Below, one piece after another: positions 1 to 8,527 of a stretch of 64,000 nucleotides of DNA. The position numbers and the translations under genes were made by a program. The notes below the pieces were generated by a model. It searched no databases and had not been told where the DNA came from. It worked only from the letters and a program-made list of their open reading frames with translations. The stretch spans positions 1,054,001 through 1,118,000 of the forward strand of contig NZ_JANPVN010000001.1 in NCBI RefSeq assembly GCF_026157085.1, written 5' to 3'. The stretch is from Sphingomicrobium arenosum (lineage in GTDB: Bacteria > Pseudomonadota > Alphaproteobacteria > Sphingomonadales > Sphingomonadaceae). How positions within the stretch are numbered: the stretch's first letter is position 1; each line of letters begins with the position of its first letter.

Positions 1-1110
1 CTCTCGGTCTCGGCCAGCCCTAACGTGCTGTTCGTCGACCTGTCGGAAAGCGCCGACCCGCTGACCGACATCAACGGCCTCGCCGAGGTCTGCGAGCCCG
101 GCACGATCGTGATCGCCGCCGGCCAGGTCAATGACGTGCGCCTCTATCGCGACCTCGTCGCGAGCGGCATCCACGACTATCTCTTGAAGCCCTTCACCGT
201 CGACCAGCTGCGCGAGACCTTCGCGCAGGCGCAGGCCATCCTGTCGGGTCCGCGCGGCGAAGCGCAGGTCGAAAAGCCCCATGTGATGACCTCCGTCATC
301 GGCGTGCGCGGCGGCGTCGGCGCCTCGACCATTGCCACCAGCCTTGCCTGGATGCTCGGCGAGAAGGCCAACCGTTCGACGGCGCTGCTCGATCTCGACA
401 TCCACTTCGGCACCGGTGCGCTGGCACTGGATCTCGAGCCGGGCCGCGGCCTGACCGACGCGATCGAGAACCCTAGCCGTATCGACGGTCTGTTCATCGA
501 ACGCGCCATGGTCCGCGCCAACGATCGCCTCTCGGTCCTCTCGGCCGAAGCGCCGATCAGCCAGCCGCTGATCAGCGACGGCACCGCCTTCTTCCAGCTC
601 CAGGAAGAGATGAAGAATGCGTTCGAATCGACCGTGATCGACACGCCGCGTCACATGCTGATCCAATATCCGCACATGGTGCATGACGCCCATGTCGCGG
701 TGGTGGTCAGCGAACTGACGCTGGCGGCGACCCGCGACACCATCCGCCTGCTCGCCTGGCTCAAGTCCAACGCGCCGCAGACCAAGGTGATCGTCGCCGC
801 CAACGCCGTGCCCACGGGCGGGGCGCTGGAAATCAGCCGCAAGGATTTCGAACAGTCGATCGAACGCGAAGTCGACATCGTCTTCCCCGCCGATGCCAAG
901 GCCGCCGCGCAGGCCGCCAAGCTCGGAAAGCCGCTCGCCGAAATCGCCACGGGCAAGCTGGCCCAGCCCTTCGCCAAGCTCTCGAACATGGTGCTCAGCA
1001 CCTCGAGCGAGGATGGCGCCGAGACCATCTCGGCGGCTGCGGCCACCAAGTCCTCGCTGATGGACGGGCTCAAGGGCATGCTCAACAAGCCCAAGAGCGA
1101 AGCGGCGTAA
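1..1110 (+). CDS. cpaE: CpaE/TadZ-type pilus assembly ATPase (5' end cut by window)
   Basis: The frame is open to the left edge of the window (codons LSVSASPN precede the first GTG at 25), so the 5' end is missing. The visible part has a receiver-like N-terminal region ending in a YLLKPF motif, followed by a ParA/MinD-type ATPase domain. That domain carries a deviant Walker A motif (GVRGGVGAST, about nt 301-330) and an LLDLD motif. CpaE/TadZ proteins sit at the cell pole and help localise the Tad/Flp pilus machine. tadB and tadC follow on the same strand, which supports the call. The secretion ATPase gene cpaF/tadA, often found between cpaE and tadB, is absent here. Family assignment is confident; the true start is outside the window. 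Confidence 0.9.
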   Translation, partial: LSVSASPNVLFVDLSESADPLTDINGLAEVCEPGTIVIAAGQVNDVRLYRDLVASGIHDYLLKPFTVDQLRETFAQAQAILSGPRGEAQVEKPHVMTSVIGVRGGVGASTIATSLAWMLGEKANRSTALLDLDIHFGTGALALDLEPGRGLTDAIENPSRIDGLFIERAMVRANDRLSVLSAEAPISQPLISDGTAFFQLQEEMKNAFESTVIDTPRHMLIQYPHMVHDAHVAVVVSELTLAATRDTIRLLAWLKSNAPQTKVIVAANAVPTGGALEISRKDFEQSIEREVDIVFPADAKAAAQAAKLGKPLAEIATGKLAQPFAKLSNMVLSTSSEDGAETISAAAATKSSLMDGLKGMLNKPKSEAA

Positions 1111-1125
1111 CGCGAATAGGGGATC

Positions 1126-1153
1126 GGGTGGGCGCCCCCCATGGCGCCCACCC
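1126..1153 (+). other. Intercistronic perfect stem-loop between cpaE and tadB
   Basis: An 11-bp perfect stem (GGGTGGGCGCC at 1126-1136 and its complement at 1143-1153) encloses a 6-nt loop. No U-tract follows, so it is not a typical intrinsic terminator. It may stabilise or process the tad mRNA, or attenuate it partially; that role is inference. Confidence 0.55.
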
Positions 1154-1188
1154 CTTCCCGACCAGATAAGTTTTAGGGGGTCACGCCC

Positions 1189-2160
1189 ATGCTGTATGTC
1201 ATGATTGCCGGACTGTTCGGGACCATCGTCCTGGCGCTGTTCGCCTTCCAGGGGCCGAGCCCCCAGAAGACCGCCAAGCGGCGCATGGAAATGCTGCGCG
1301 AACGGCATGCGGCGGGCGGTGCGCTCAAGGCCAATGCCCAGATGCAGATCCGCAAGCTCATGGAGGATCGCAAGCGTGGCGGCGTCAATGGCGCCTTCTC
1401 CTCGCTCGTGCCCCGTCCCGAGCTGATGCGCGCCCGCCTCAAGCGCACCGGCAAGCAGATCGACCTCGGCAAATATGCCATGATCAACGCGGCGATCCTC
1501 ATCGTCGTCACCGGGGTGCTCGCGCTCCAGGGCGCGCCCTTCCTGCTCGCCCTGATGCTCGGGATCCTGTTCGGCATCGGCCTGCCGCACTTCGTCATCG
1601 GCTTCCTCATCAAGAAGCGCATCGCCCAGTTCAACGTGAACTTCCCCGATGCCATCGAACTGATGGTCCGCGGCCTGCGTTCGGGCCTGCCGATCACCGA
1701 GACGCTCGGCGTCGTCGCCAGCGAAATCCGTGGTCCCATCGCCGATGAATTCAAGCTGGTCAGCGACCGCATGAAGGTCGGCACCACCATGGAAGCCGCG
1801 TTGCAGGAGGTCGCCGACCGCCTCGAGACGCCCGAATTCCAATTCTTCGTCATCACCCTGTCGATCCAGCGCGAAACGGGCGGCAACCTCGCCGAGACGC
1901 TCTCGAACCTTGCCGACGTGCTGCGCAAGCGCTCGCAGATGAAGCTGAAGATCAAGGCGATGAGCTCCGAATCCAAGGCCTCGGCCTATATCGTCGGCTC
2001 GCTGCCCTTCATCGTCTTCGCGCTCATCATGATGGTCAACCAGCCCTACATGATGAACTTCTTCGAGGACGAGCGACTGATGATCGCCGGCATGGGCGGC
2101 CTCATGTGGATGTCGATCGGCGTCCTCGTCATGGCCAAGATGGTCAACTTCGAGATCTAG
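1189..2160 (+). CDS. tadB: Tad pilus inner-membrane platform protein TadB (T2SSF domain)
   Basis: The 323-residue product is an integral membrane protein of the type II secretion F (T2SSF) superfamily, the inner-membrane platform of the Tad/Flp pilus. An N-terminal TM helix (about residues 2-20) and a hydrophobic pair (about 95-140) precede the cytoplasmic T2SSF helical domain (about 155-285, with PDAIELMVRGLRSG and QRETGGNLAETL). A C-terminal TM pair follows. The ATG at 1189 is preceded by a TAGGGGG ribosome site. tadC begins 24 nt downstream. The normal partner is the ATPase CpaF/TadA, which is not encoded adjacent. Length is normal for TadB. Confidence 0.93.
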   Translation: MLYVMIAGLFGTIVLALFAFQGPSPQKTAKRRMEMLRERHAAGGALKANAQMQIRKLMEDRKRGGVNGAFSSLVPRPELMRARLKRTGKQIDLGKYAMINAAILIVVTGVLALQGAPFLLALMLGILFGIGLPHFVIGFLIKKRIAQFNVNFPDAIELMVRGLRSGLPITETLGVVASEIRGPIADEFKLVSDRMKVGTTMEAALQEVADRLETPEFQFFVITLSIQRETGGNLAETLSNLADVLRKRSQMKLKIKAMSSESKASAYIVGSLPFIVFALIMMVNQPYMMNFFEDERLMIAGMGGLMWMSIGVLVMAKMVNFEI

Positions 2161-2184
2161 GCACCCGAGGAAAAGAGAAGACAC

Positions 2185-3174
2185 ATGGAAACCACCGGTC
2201 CCACCCTCCTCGGAGTCGACGTCGTCTGGGTCGCCACCCTGCTCTCGGCAGTCGCGGTCTTCGCGGTGCTCGTCGCGGTCTATGCCGCCACCACCGTCAA
2301 GGATCCGATGGCCAAGCGCGTCAAGGCGCTCAACGAACGCCGCGAACAGCTGAAAGCGGGCATCGTCGCCTCGACCAACAAGCGCAAGAGCCTCACCAAC
2401 AAGAACCAGGCCGCCGACAAGGTGCGCGGGCTGCTCGCCTCGGCGCAGATGCTCCAGGGCGAACAGGTCGAAAAGGCGCAAAAGCGTCTCGGCCAGGCCG
2501 GCATCCGCTCCAAGGAACTGGCCTACTTCATCATCTTCGCGCGCTTCGTGCTGCCGGTGGTCATTGGCATCACCGCCGTCGTCCTCATCTATGTGGTCGA
2601 CATCAAGCCCGACTGGTCGGCGATGAAGAAATATCTGGCCGTCGCGGGCTCGGTCGGCCTCGCCTACAAGGCGCCCGACATGTGGCTCGACAACAAGGTC
2701 GACAAGCGCTCGAAGGCGATCCAGAAGGGCCTGCCCGACGCGCTCGATCTCCTCGTCATCTGTGCCGAGGCCGGTCTCACCGTCGACGCCGCCTTCAGCC
2801 GCGTCGCCAAGGAATTGGGCAAGGCCTATCCTGAACTGGGCGATGAATTCGGCCTCACCGCGATCGAGCTGGGCTTCCTCAACGAACGCCGCCAGGCCTT
2901 CGAGAACCTCGCCAATCGCGTCGACCTCGAAGCCGTGCGCGGCGTCGTGACGACCATGATCCAGACCGAGAAATACGGCACCCCGCTGGCCTCGGCCCTG
3001 CGCGTCCTGTCGGCCGAATTCCGCAACGAGCGCATGATGCGCGCCGAGGAAAAGGCCGCGCGCCTGCCGGCGATCATGACCGTGCCGCTCATTCTTTTCA
3101 TTCTGCCGTGCCTGTTCGTGGTCATTCTCGGACCCGCGGCCTGCTCGATCTCGGACAGCTTCATCAACAGCTAG
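2185..3174 (+). CDS. tadC: Tad pilus inner-membrane platform protein TadC (T2SSF domain)
   Basis: The 329-residue product is the second T2SSF-family platform subunit of the Tad pilus. It has an N-terminal TM helix (about residues 12-34), two central TM segments (about 112-140), and the T2SSF core (LPDALDLLVICAEAGLTVDAA, then QTEKYGTPLASALRVL). It ends in a hydrophobic C-terminal helix with LPAIMTVPLILFILPC. It follows tadB by 24 nt, with AGGAAAAGAGAAG upstream of the ATG. TadB and TadC are thought to form a heteromeric platform that converts ATPase motion into pilin extrusion. A hairpin at 3219-3258 probably ends the operon. Confidence 0.93.
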   Translation: METTGPTLLGVDVVWVATLLSAVAVFAVLVAVYAATTVKDPMAKRVKALNERREQLKAGIVASTNKRKSLTNKNQAADKVRGLLASAQMLQGEQVEKAQKRLGQAGIRSKELAYFIIFARFVLPVVIGITAVVLIYVVDIKPDWSAMKKYLAVAGSVGLAYKAPDMWLDNKVDKRSKAIQKGLPDALDLLVICAEAGLTVDAAFSRVAKELGKAYPELGDEFGLTAIELGFLNERRQAFENLANRVDLEAVRGVVTTMIQTEKYGTPLASALRVLSAEFRNERMMRAEEKAARLPAIMTVPLILFILPCLFVVILGPAACSISDSFINS

Positions 3175-3218
3175 CCCGGGGCCACCGAGCCAACCGTCTT
3201 CCCTGGTGGGGGGAAGGG

Positions 3219-3258
3219 ACTGCCGTCTCGCACTTCACGTGCGGGGCGGCAGTTTCCA
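3219..3258 (+). terminator. Probable terminator after the tad operon
   Basis: The arms ACTGCCG (3219-3225) and CGGCAGT (3247-3253) pair, with an inner CGCAC/GTGCG stem, and TTTCCATTCT follows. It lies 45 nt after the tadC stop. The T-tract is short, so the call is moderate. Confidence 0.5.
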
Positions 3259-3350
3259 TTCTACCGCCCCATACTGCCTACTCCTCATTCCATCCCCGTT
3301 ACGGAACCCGACGAGCGGTTCCGAAGTTGGCCGGAAAAGGGGATTTGAAC

Positions 3351-3656
3351 ATGATGAATTTCACCGCCGACCAATGGATCATCATCGGCCTCGTCTTCCT
3401 GATGGGCCTTATCATCGGTGCCTTCCTGCTCGCCGGTGGCGGGCGCAAGTGGAAGGAACGCTATCGCGCCGAAAAGGAGCATCGCGAGCGCGTCGAAGCC
3501 GACTATGCTGCCGCCGAGAAGGAATGGCGCGAGAAGGACAGTCTGCGCGCCGCCGCACTGCGCGACGGCGACCGCCGCCCTGCCGCCCGCGACACGGATG
3601 GCGACGGCGTGCCCAACCGCGCCGACGACCGCCCCCTCGACCCGGGCAAGGCGTAA
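3351..3656 (+). CDS. Small single-pass membrane protein with a calcium-binding-like DxDxDG tail
   Basis: The 101-residue product is not from a family I can name. A TM helix near the N-terminus (about residues 9-30, WIIIGLVFLMGLIIGAFLLA) is followed by a charged, probably coiled-coil stretch rich in K/R/E (about 34-70). The C-terminus carries DTDGDGVPNRADD, which matches the thrombospondin type-3 repeat calcium loop. The ATG at 3351 was chosen over upstream in-frame starts because GGAAAAGGGG lies 8-17 nt before it and the TM helix then sits at the N-terminus. A 7-bp inverted repeat (3302-3308/3317-3323) lies just upstream. It may be a stalk or sensor with a metal-binding extracytoplasmic end; that is inference. 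Confidence 0.75.
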   Translation: MMNFTADQWIIIGLVFLMGLIIGAFLLAGGGRKWKERYRAEKEHRERVEADYAAAEKEWREKDSLRAAALRDGDRRPAARDTDGDGVPNRADDRPLDPGKA

Positions 3657-3659
3657 GGC

Positions 3660-3729
3660 CGTCGCTCCGGCGGAGGCTGGAGAATAGTTGAACAAGGCCG
3701 TCGCCCCAGCGGAGGCTGGGGCCCATGCC
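3660..3729. repeat. Two direct copies of a CCCCAGC-type palindromic repeat
   Basis: Copy A (3660-3682) and copy B (3699-3729) share the core CGTCGCyCCrGCGGAGGCTGG. Each has a short dyad (CCCCAGC...GCTGGGG in B). Two further copies lie at 21015-21098. The 302-nt interval 3657-3958 holds these repeats, the CGTCATTGCGAG element and a GC hairpin; I see no gene in it. Confidence 0.7.
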
Positions 3730-3775
3730 ATCGCCGCGCCGCAAAGGTGGGGGATCGGACACGCCGTCCCCCTTT

Positions 3776-3853
3776 CGTCATTGCGAGCATCGCGAAGCAA
3801 TCCGGCCGCATCGCCCATGGATTGCCGCGTCGCTTGCGCTCCTCGCAATGACG
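3776..3853. repeat. REP-like imperfect inverted repeat (CGTCATTGCGAG family)
   Basis: CGTCATTGCGAG at 3776-3787 is matched exactly by its reverse complement CTCGCAATGACG at 3842-3853. An inner GCAATCC...GGATTGC pair strengthens the dyad. Elements of this sequence are common intergenic repeats in many alphaproteobacteria. I see no transposase gene nearby. Confidence 0.75.
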
Positions 3854-3930
3854 AGGAAGGTCTCCGCCTAGACGCTCTGGCCCCCGGCTGTCCTCTGATC
3901 CACGGCTGTCTGCGCAGCCGCTTCGCAGTC

Positions 3931-3951
3931 GCACCGTCCCCCGGACGGTGC
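3931..3951. terminator. Short GC hairpin downstream of glyS
   Basis: GCACCGTCC (3931-3939) pairs with GGACGGTGC (3943-3951) across a 3-nt loop, 8 nt past the glyS stop. There is no T-tract in the glyS direction, so it is at best a weak terminator or an mRNA 3'-end stabiliser. Confidence 0.35.
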
Positions 3952-3958
3952 TTTGTGC

Positions 3959-6112
3959 TCAGCCCTCGATCTTCGAGAAATCCGCGATGCTGTCCGCCAG
4001 GCTGCGGAAGCGCGCCAGCATTCCCAGTCGCCGCGAGCGTTCCTCGGCCACGTCCGAATTGACCACCACGCCCTCGAAGAAGGCATCGATCGGCCCGCGC
4101 AAGCTCGCCAATGCCTCCATCGCCCTCGTGAAATCTTCGTCCTCGAGCGACTGTTGCACCATCGGCCCGGCGGTCACCAAGGCATCGGCCAGCGCCTTCT
4201 CCTCGCCCTGCAGGCTGTCATGGTCCCACTGCGCGACCGCCGCATCGAACGCCTGGCTCTCGCCGACCAGCGCCAGCGGGTCTTCCTCGCCCGTCTGTTC
4301 GAGCGTGCCGGGAATCGCGCCCGAGCCTTCGATGCCTTCTTTCTTGAGGATGTTCGACGCGCGCTTGGTGGCCGCCAGCAGGTTCGTTCCCGCCTCGGTC
4401 TCGACAAAGCCCTGCAACGCCTTCACGCGCGCCAGCAGGCGGACGAGATCATCCTCGCCGCCCAATGCGAACACCGCGTCGATGAGGTCATGCCGCACGC
4501 CGGCCTCGCGCTGCTGCACCTTCAGGCGATCGGCGAAGAAGGACGCCATGTCGTCGTTGAAACTGTTCAGGTCATGCCCAGCATGACGCAGCCACATGGT
4601 GGACTTTTCCATCAGATCGCGAAGGTCGAAGCGAAGCCCGTTCGTCGTCATCAGAAGCAGCGCGCCAAGTGCCGAGCGCCGCAACGCAAACGGATCCTTC
4701 GACCCCGAGGGCGGCATTCCCGCGCCAAAGAAAGCTCCAAGGCTATCTAATTTATCCGCCAGGCTCACCGCCACCGTCACCGACGCGGTCGGCACCTCGT
4801 CGCCCTGCCCTACCGGCTTGTAATGATCGCGCACCGCATCTGCGACCGCGTCATCCTCGCCCTGCGCGCGCGCTAGATAGCCGCCGATCACGCCCTGCAA
4901 TTCGGGAAATTCGCCGACCATGCCGGTGACGAGATCGTTTTTCGCCAGCCGCGCCGCGCGCTCGGCCTGATCGGGATCGGCAGCGACGATTTTCTCCTCG
5001 GCCAGCCAGCGCGCCAGCTTGGCGACCCGGTCGACCTTGTCCGCCACCGTGCCGAGCTTTTCGTGAAACACGATCTCGCCCAGCTTTCCGCCAAGGCTCT
5101 CGAGCGACACCTTGAGATCATTCTCCCAGAAGAAGCGCGCGTCCGACAGGCGAGCGGCGAGCACGCGCTGATTGCCGTTGACCACGGCCTCCGGGTCCGA
5201 GCTCTCGATATTGGCCGTGCAGATGAATGCCGGCGCCAGCTTGCCCGCATCGTCGCGCATCACGAAGTATTTTTGGTCGGTGCGCGCGGTCAGCTGGATC
5301 ACTTCTTCGGGTACATCGAGAAAGTCGGGATCGAACTGCCCGAGCAGCGGCACCGGCCATTCGGTCAGCCCCGCATTCTCGATCACCAGCCCCTCGTCCT
5401 CGATCAGCGCATAGCCCGCATCCTCGGCGGCCGTCGTGGCGCCGTCGCGAACGATGGTCTCGCGCTCTTCATGATCGACCAGCACATGCGCCATGCGCAG
5501 CTTTTCGACATAGTCGTGCGCGCCGCCGAAGGTGATTTCGCCCGGATGGTGAAAGCGGTGGCCGAGCGAGGCGGCGCCGCAGGAGACACCCTCGACCTCG
5601 ACCGGCACGATCTCCTCGCCGAGCATCGCGACGATACGGTGCAGCGGACGGACCCAGCGCAGCGAACCGCTGTCCGCCGAAGCCGCCCCCCAGCGCATCG
5701 ACTTGGGCCAGGGAAAATCGCGCACGATATTGGCGATCGCCGGCCCGAGGATCTCGGCGGTCGGGCGACCGGGCTTGTCGATGACCGCAAAATAGGTGTC
5801 GCGCCCTTTAAGGTCGCGCACTTCGAGCTGATCCTTGGTGAGCCCCACCTTGCGCAGGAACCCCTCGACCGCCTGGTCGGGCGCTGCCGTCGGCGGCCCC
5901 TTGGTCTCCTCGCGCACCGCCTCGGTCTGGCTCGGCAGCCCGCTCGCGATCAGCGCGAGGCGACGCGGCGTCGAATAGGTGCGGATACTGTCCGCCTTGA
6001 GACCGGCCTCGGCGAGCTGCGCCACGAACAGCGCCTCTAAATCCTTGCGGGCCTTCGCCTGCATCCGCGCCGGAATCTCTTCCGAAAAGAGTTCGAGAAG
6101 GAAGTCGCTCAT
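3959..6112 (-). CDS. glyS: Glycine--tRNA ligase, beta subunit
   Basis: The 717-residue product is the beta subunit of the tetrameric alpha2beta2 glycyl-tRNA synthetase found in most bacteria. It charges tRNA-Gly in the cytoplasm together with GlyQ. The N-terminus [15 protein letters not shown] is the family signature, and the middle region ([16 protein letters not shown], then [15 protein letters not shown]) matches GlyS. The C-terminal third is the anticodon-binding-like region. Its ATG overlaps the glyQ stop by 4 nt (ATGA), so the two subunits are translationally coupled. Length is normal for the family. Confidence 0.97.
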   Translation of the reverse strand: MSDFLLELFSEEIPARMQAKARKDLEALFVAQLAEAGLKADSIRTYSTPRRLALIASGLPSQTEAVREETKGPPTAAPDQAVEGFLRKVGLTKDQLEVRDLKGRDTYFAVIDKPGRPTAEILGPAIANIVRDFPWPKSMRWGAASADSGSLRWVRPLHRIVAMLGEEIVPVEVEGVSCGAASLGHRFHHPGEITFGGAHDYVEKLRMAHVLVDHEERETIVRDGATTAAEDAGYALIEDEGLVIENAGLTEWPVPLLGQFDPDFLDVPEEVIQLTARTDQKYFVMRDDAGKLAPAFICTANIESSDPEAVVNGNQRVLAARLSDARFFWENDLKVSLESLGGKLGEIVFHEKLGTVADKVDRVAKLARWLAEEKIVAADPDQAERAARLAKNDLVTGMVGEFPELQGVIGGYLARAQGEDDAVADAVRDHYKPVGQGDEVPTASVTVAVSLADKLDSLGAFFGAGMPPSGSKDPFALRRSALGALLLMTTNGLRFDLRDLMEKSTMWLRHAGHDLNSFNDDMASFFADRLKVQQREAGVRHDLIDAVFALGGEDDLVRLLARVKALQGFVETEAGTNLLAATKRASNILKKEGIEGSGAIPGTLEQTGEEDPLALVGESQAFDAAVAQWDHDSLQGEEKALADALVTAGPMVQQSLEDEDFTRAMEALASLRGPIDAFFEGVVVNSDVAEERSRRLGMLARFRSLADSIADFSKIEG

Positions 6113-6972
6113 TCGCCCGCCTCCTTCAGCTCATGCTCGAGCCAGGCGGCACAGGCCCCCTTCGCCAGATCGCGCACCCGCCCGATATAGGCCTGCCGCT
6201 CGGCGACCGAGATGATGCCGCGCGCCTGCAGCGTGTTGAAGATGTGGCTCGCCTTGATCGCCTGCTCGTAAGCCGCCAGCGGCACATCGTTCGCCAGGCA
6301 GTTCTCCGCCTCGCCCGCCGCCTTTTTGAAGGCATCGAACAGCATCTCGGTGTCGGCCACCTCGAAATGATATTTGCTCATCTGCTTCTCATTTTCGAGA
6401 AACACGTCGCGATAGGTCACGCCGTCATTGTTGAAGGCGAGGTCGAAGACATTGTCGACGCCCTGAATATACATCGCGAGCCGCTCGAGCCCGTAGGTGA
6501 GCTCGCCTGCCACCGGCTTGCAGTCGAAGCCGCCGACCTGCTGGAAATAGGTGAACTGGGTCACTTCCATCCCGTCGCACCACACTTCCCAGCCAAGGCC
6601 CCAGGCACCTAGCGTCGGGCTTTCCCAGTCATCCTCGACGAAGCGGATGTCATGCTTCAAGGGATCAACCCCGATCTCGGCGAGACTGCCCAGATACAGC
6701 TCCTGCAAATTCTCCGGGCTCGGCTTCAGCATCACCTGATACTGATAATAATGGCCCAGCCGGTTGGGGTTCTCGCCATAGCGCCCGTCGGTCGGGCGGC
6801 GGCACGGCTGCACATAAGCGGCCTTCCACGGCTTGGGCCCAAGCGCGCGCAGCGTGGTCGCCGGATGGAAGGTCCCGGCCCCCATTTCCATGTCATAGGG
6901 CTGGAGGATGGCACAGCCCTGCGCGCTCCAATAAGCGTGCAGGCGCAGGATCAAATCTTGGAAGCTCAGCAT
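6109..6972 (-). CDS. glyQ: Glycine--tRNA ligase, alpha subunit
   Basis: The 287-residue product is the catalytic alpha subunit of bacterial glycyl-tRNA synthetase. The N-terminus [20 protein letters not shown] and the segment [16 protein letters not shown] are diagnostic. I placed the start at 6972 because family members begin there; an upstream in-frame start at 7032 would add 20 residues with no family counterpart. No strong Shine-Dalgarno is visible before 6972. It is the first gene of a glyQ-glyS operon reading away from the promoter region at about 7000-7060. Confidence 0.96.
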   Translation of the reverse strand: MLSFQDLILRLHAYWSAQGCAILQPYDMEMGAGTFHPATTLRALGPKPWKAAYVQPCRRPTDGRYGENPNRLGHYYQYQVMLKPSPENLQELYLGSLAEIGVDPLKHDIRFVEDDWESPTLGAWGLGWEVWCDGMEVTQFTYFQQVGGFDCKPVAGELTYGLERLAMYIQGVDNVFDLAFNNDGVTYRDVFLENEKQMSKYHFEVADTEMLFDAFKKAAGEAENCLANDVPLAAYEQAIKASHIFNTLQARGIISVAERQAYIGRVRDLAKGACAAWLEHELKEAGE

Positions 6973-7053
6973 GATGGCAGAGGCTTTGGCGGGTGGCGCG
7001 TCCCTCGTCAAGAAGCCCGCGCTTTCTCTCACAAAAGTAGGGTTAACGCGACA

Positions 7054-7117
7054 CTTTGTCAGGATATGTTGACATTGTCAGCGAATCGCGACATGATGTC
7101 ACCATAACCTGACAAAA
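7054..7117 (+). promoter_or_regulatory. Promoter with nested inverted repeats ahead of the small-membrane-protein/XRE operon
   Basis: TTGACA (7069-7074) and CATGAT (7092-7097) are separated by exactly 17 nt, a good sigma-70-like spacing. CTTTGTCAGG (7054-7063) and CCTGACAAAA (7108-7117) form an inverted repeat bracketing the promoter. TGACAT/ATGTCA half-sites occur inside. The XRE regulator in the operon is the natural candidate binder; that link is inference. Confidence 0.55.
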
Positions 7118-7129
7118 GGGAATGAAGAC

Positions 7130-7273
7130 ATGACTGAGGACGCCAAAAAGAATGGGATCGAGATCGACCTGTCCGATCGCCCCGTGCGCAAGCTCGCCGT
7201 CACGCTGCTTGCCTTCGCCACCCTGTTCGGCGCGGGCTATGCGCTGGGCGCGCTGCTCGCCCGCATCTTCTGA
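7130..7273 (+). CDS. 47-residue single-pass membrane protein
   Basis: This small reading frame begins MTEDAKKNGIEIDLSDRPVRK and ends in one hydrophobic helix (about residues 21-46, LAVTLLAFATLFGAGYALGALLA). An ATG at 7122 gives only MKT-stop, so 7130 is the start; AAAAGGGAATGAAG lies upstream. It is the first gene of a run of tightly spaced membrane genes (7130-8956) that includes an XRE regulator. I do not recognise a family. The layout (acidic N-tail, single helix) could suit a regulatory microprotein, but no function can be read from the sequence. Confidence 0.6.
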   Translation: MTEDAKKNGIEIDLSDRPVRKLAVTLLAFATLFGAGYALGALLARIF

Positions 7274-7289
7274 TCAAGGGGCGCGGACG

Positions 7290-7376
7290 ATGAAACTGAC
7301 CCTCACCATGAACCGCGACGAGATGATCGCCCTGCTGATCGCGATCGGCACCATCGTCGCCATACTGACCCGCTAG
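7290..7376 (+). CDS. 28-residue hydrophobic microprotein
   Basis: The sequence starts MKLTLTMNRDEMIALLIAIG and ends in TIVAILTR; the second half is one short membrane helix. It starts 17 nt after the preceding stop, and GGGGCGCGGACG provides a weak ribosome site. Coding status rests on its position in a tight operon and the coherent hydrophobic C-terminal half, so it is plausible but unproven. Function unknown. Confidence 0.45.
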   Translation: MKLTLTMNRDEMIALLIAIGTIVAILTR

Positions 7377-7389
7377 GATGCTTGCAGCC

Positions 7390-7503
7390 ATGAACGACGA
7401 CATGGGGTTTGCCGCCGAAATACTATTCTACGCCGCCATCGGCCTGTCGGTCGGCTTCATGCTTCTCACCAGCCTGGTGGCGCTGGTCTGGGTGACCGGC
7501 TGA
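7390..7503 (+). CDS. 37-residue single-pass membrane microprotein
   Basis: The sequence MNDDMGFAAEILFYAAIGLS continues into a long hydrophobic helix ending LVALVWVTG. The stop overlaps the ATG of the next gene (TGATG), which suggests translational coupling and supports coding. An alternative ATG at 7378 would add four residues (MLAA). AGGA lies at 7375-7378. No family is recognised. Confidence 0.5.
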   Translation: MNDDMGFAAEILFYAAIGLSVGFMLLTSLVALVWVTG

Positions 7504-7895
7504 TGTCCTCGGCTGGCCAGCGCGCGCAGAAGACCTTGTGGGTCGCGCATATCGGGGGCGCGGGAATGCTCGCCCTCATCGCCGCCCAACTGTTCGGGGC
7601 GCCCGAATTCGTTCGCGGCTTCTTCACCGGCCTGATGCTCGTCATCGTCCTCGTGCTGCTGATCCGCCGCCGCGACGACGAATATCTCGCCCGGCTGTGG
7701 AATGCGGGTGCCGCGACCGCCTTTACCGTGACCGTGGTGCTGACCTTCTATGTCGGACCGATCCGCGGCTTCATCGACGGTCTCAGGGGCGTATACGACC
7801 CGACGCCCCCCCTGTCGGCCGATGCGGTAGGGCTGACGGCGCTCTTCGCCTTCTTCCTCGCCTTCCATCTCGAATTGCTGAGGGATCGCCCATGA
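7503..7895 (+). CDS. Four-helix membrane protein of the XRE operon
   Basis: The 130-residue protein has four predicted TM segments (about residues 14-32, 37-55, 68-88 and 104-124). A basic RRRDDEYLARLWNAG loop follows the second helix. It starts in a TGATG overlap with the upstream microprotein and ends in an ATGA overlap with the XRE gene, so it is translationally coupled on both sides. I do not recognise the family. The R-R-D-D-E-Y/L loop before a helix pair resembles the VDELE/ADELEYAH loops in the two downstream membrane proteins, which hints at related folds or a complex. Confidence 0.75.
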   Translation: MSSAGQRAQKTLWVAHIGGAGMLALIAAQLFGAPEFVRGFFTGLMLVIVLVLLIRRRDDEYLARLWNAGAATAFTVTVVLTFYVGPIRGFIDGLRGVYDPTPPLSADAVGLTALFAFFLAFHLELLRDRP

Positions 7896-8086
7896 AGAAC
7901 GAGCTTCGTGTCCTTCGCGCCATTCATGGCTGGAGCCAGGCCGAGCTGGCGGGGCGGCTCGACGTCTCGCGCCAGGCGGTGAACGCCATCGAAACCGGCA
8001 AGCACGACCCCTCGCTGCCGCTCGCTTTCAAGATTGCCCGGCTGTTCGACAAGCCGATCGAGGAGATTTTCGATGACCAGGCCTAA
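7892..8086 (+). CDS. XRE-family helix-turn-helix regulator (64 residues)
   Basis: The product is essentially one Cro/C1-type HTH domain. It begins MKNELRVLRAIHGWSQAELA, has the recognition helix region VSRQAVNAIETGKHDPSLPL, and ends KPIEEIFDD. This is the compact single-domain type often found with small membrane proteins in bacteria. It overlaps the previous gene by 4 nt (ATGA) and the next by 14 nt. It may bind the inverted repeats at 7054-7117 and autoregulate the operon; that is inference from position. Confidence 0.9.
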   Translation: MKNELRVLRAIHGWSQAELAGRLDVSRQAVNAIETGKHDPSLPLAFKIARLFDKPIEEIFDDQA

Positions 8087-8516
8087 GCGTGAACTGGGTG
8101 AAGGCGAGCGCCGCGAACGCGCCAAGCGCCGTGCCTTCTGGGGCTATAATGTCGCCGCCGGCATCGTCATGTTCATCGGCGCTGCCGCCTTCACCTTCGC
8201 CTTTCGCGACGAGGCGCTCGACCCCACCGTGCGCACCGCACTGCTGGTGGGGTCCAACATTTTCATCTGCGTTGCTCTCCTCGCCATCGGAATCGCCTTC
8301 TGGCGAGGCGTCGACGAGTTGGAGCGAGCCGATAATCTGTGGGCCGCCGGCGCCGCCTTCTTCGGGCTGATGTTCGCCTCGCTCATCTTCATGTCGCTCG
8401 CAGGCGCCGACCTGATCGAGGCCACCTTGCCGAATTTCTACGATGCCCAGGCCATCGGCGCGGCCATCGGCGCCACCCTTGCCTATTTCGGGCGCAAGAT
8501 CGCCCGCCGTTTCTGA
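8073..8516 (+). CDS. Multi-pass membrane protein, partner of the XRE operon
   Basis: The 147-residue product has a charged N-terminus (MTRPKRELGEGERRERAKRR) and four predicted TM helices (about residues 24-44, 54-74, 86-108 and 120-142). A GVDELERADN loop lies before the third helix. The ATG at 8073 lies inside the end of the XRE gene, giving a 14-nt overlap. The loop and helix pattern resemble the next protein (TADELEYAHQ), suggesting paralogy. No named family is recognised; an inner-membrane location is clear. Confidence 0.8.
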   Translation: MTRPKRELGEGERRERAKRRAFWGYNVAAGIVMFIGAAAFTFAFRDEALDPTVRTALLVGSNIFICVALLAIGIAFWRGVDELERADNLWAAGAAFFGLMFASLIFMSLAGADLIEATLPNFYDAQAIGAAIGATLAYFGRKIARRF

Positions 8517-8527
8517 GGAGCCAAGAG

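Noticed and set aside
3303..3330. EcfG-type promoter (GGAAC at 3303)
   Set aside because: No CGTT at the expected 16-17 nt spacing; the GGAACC is part of an inverted repeat.
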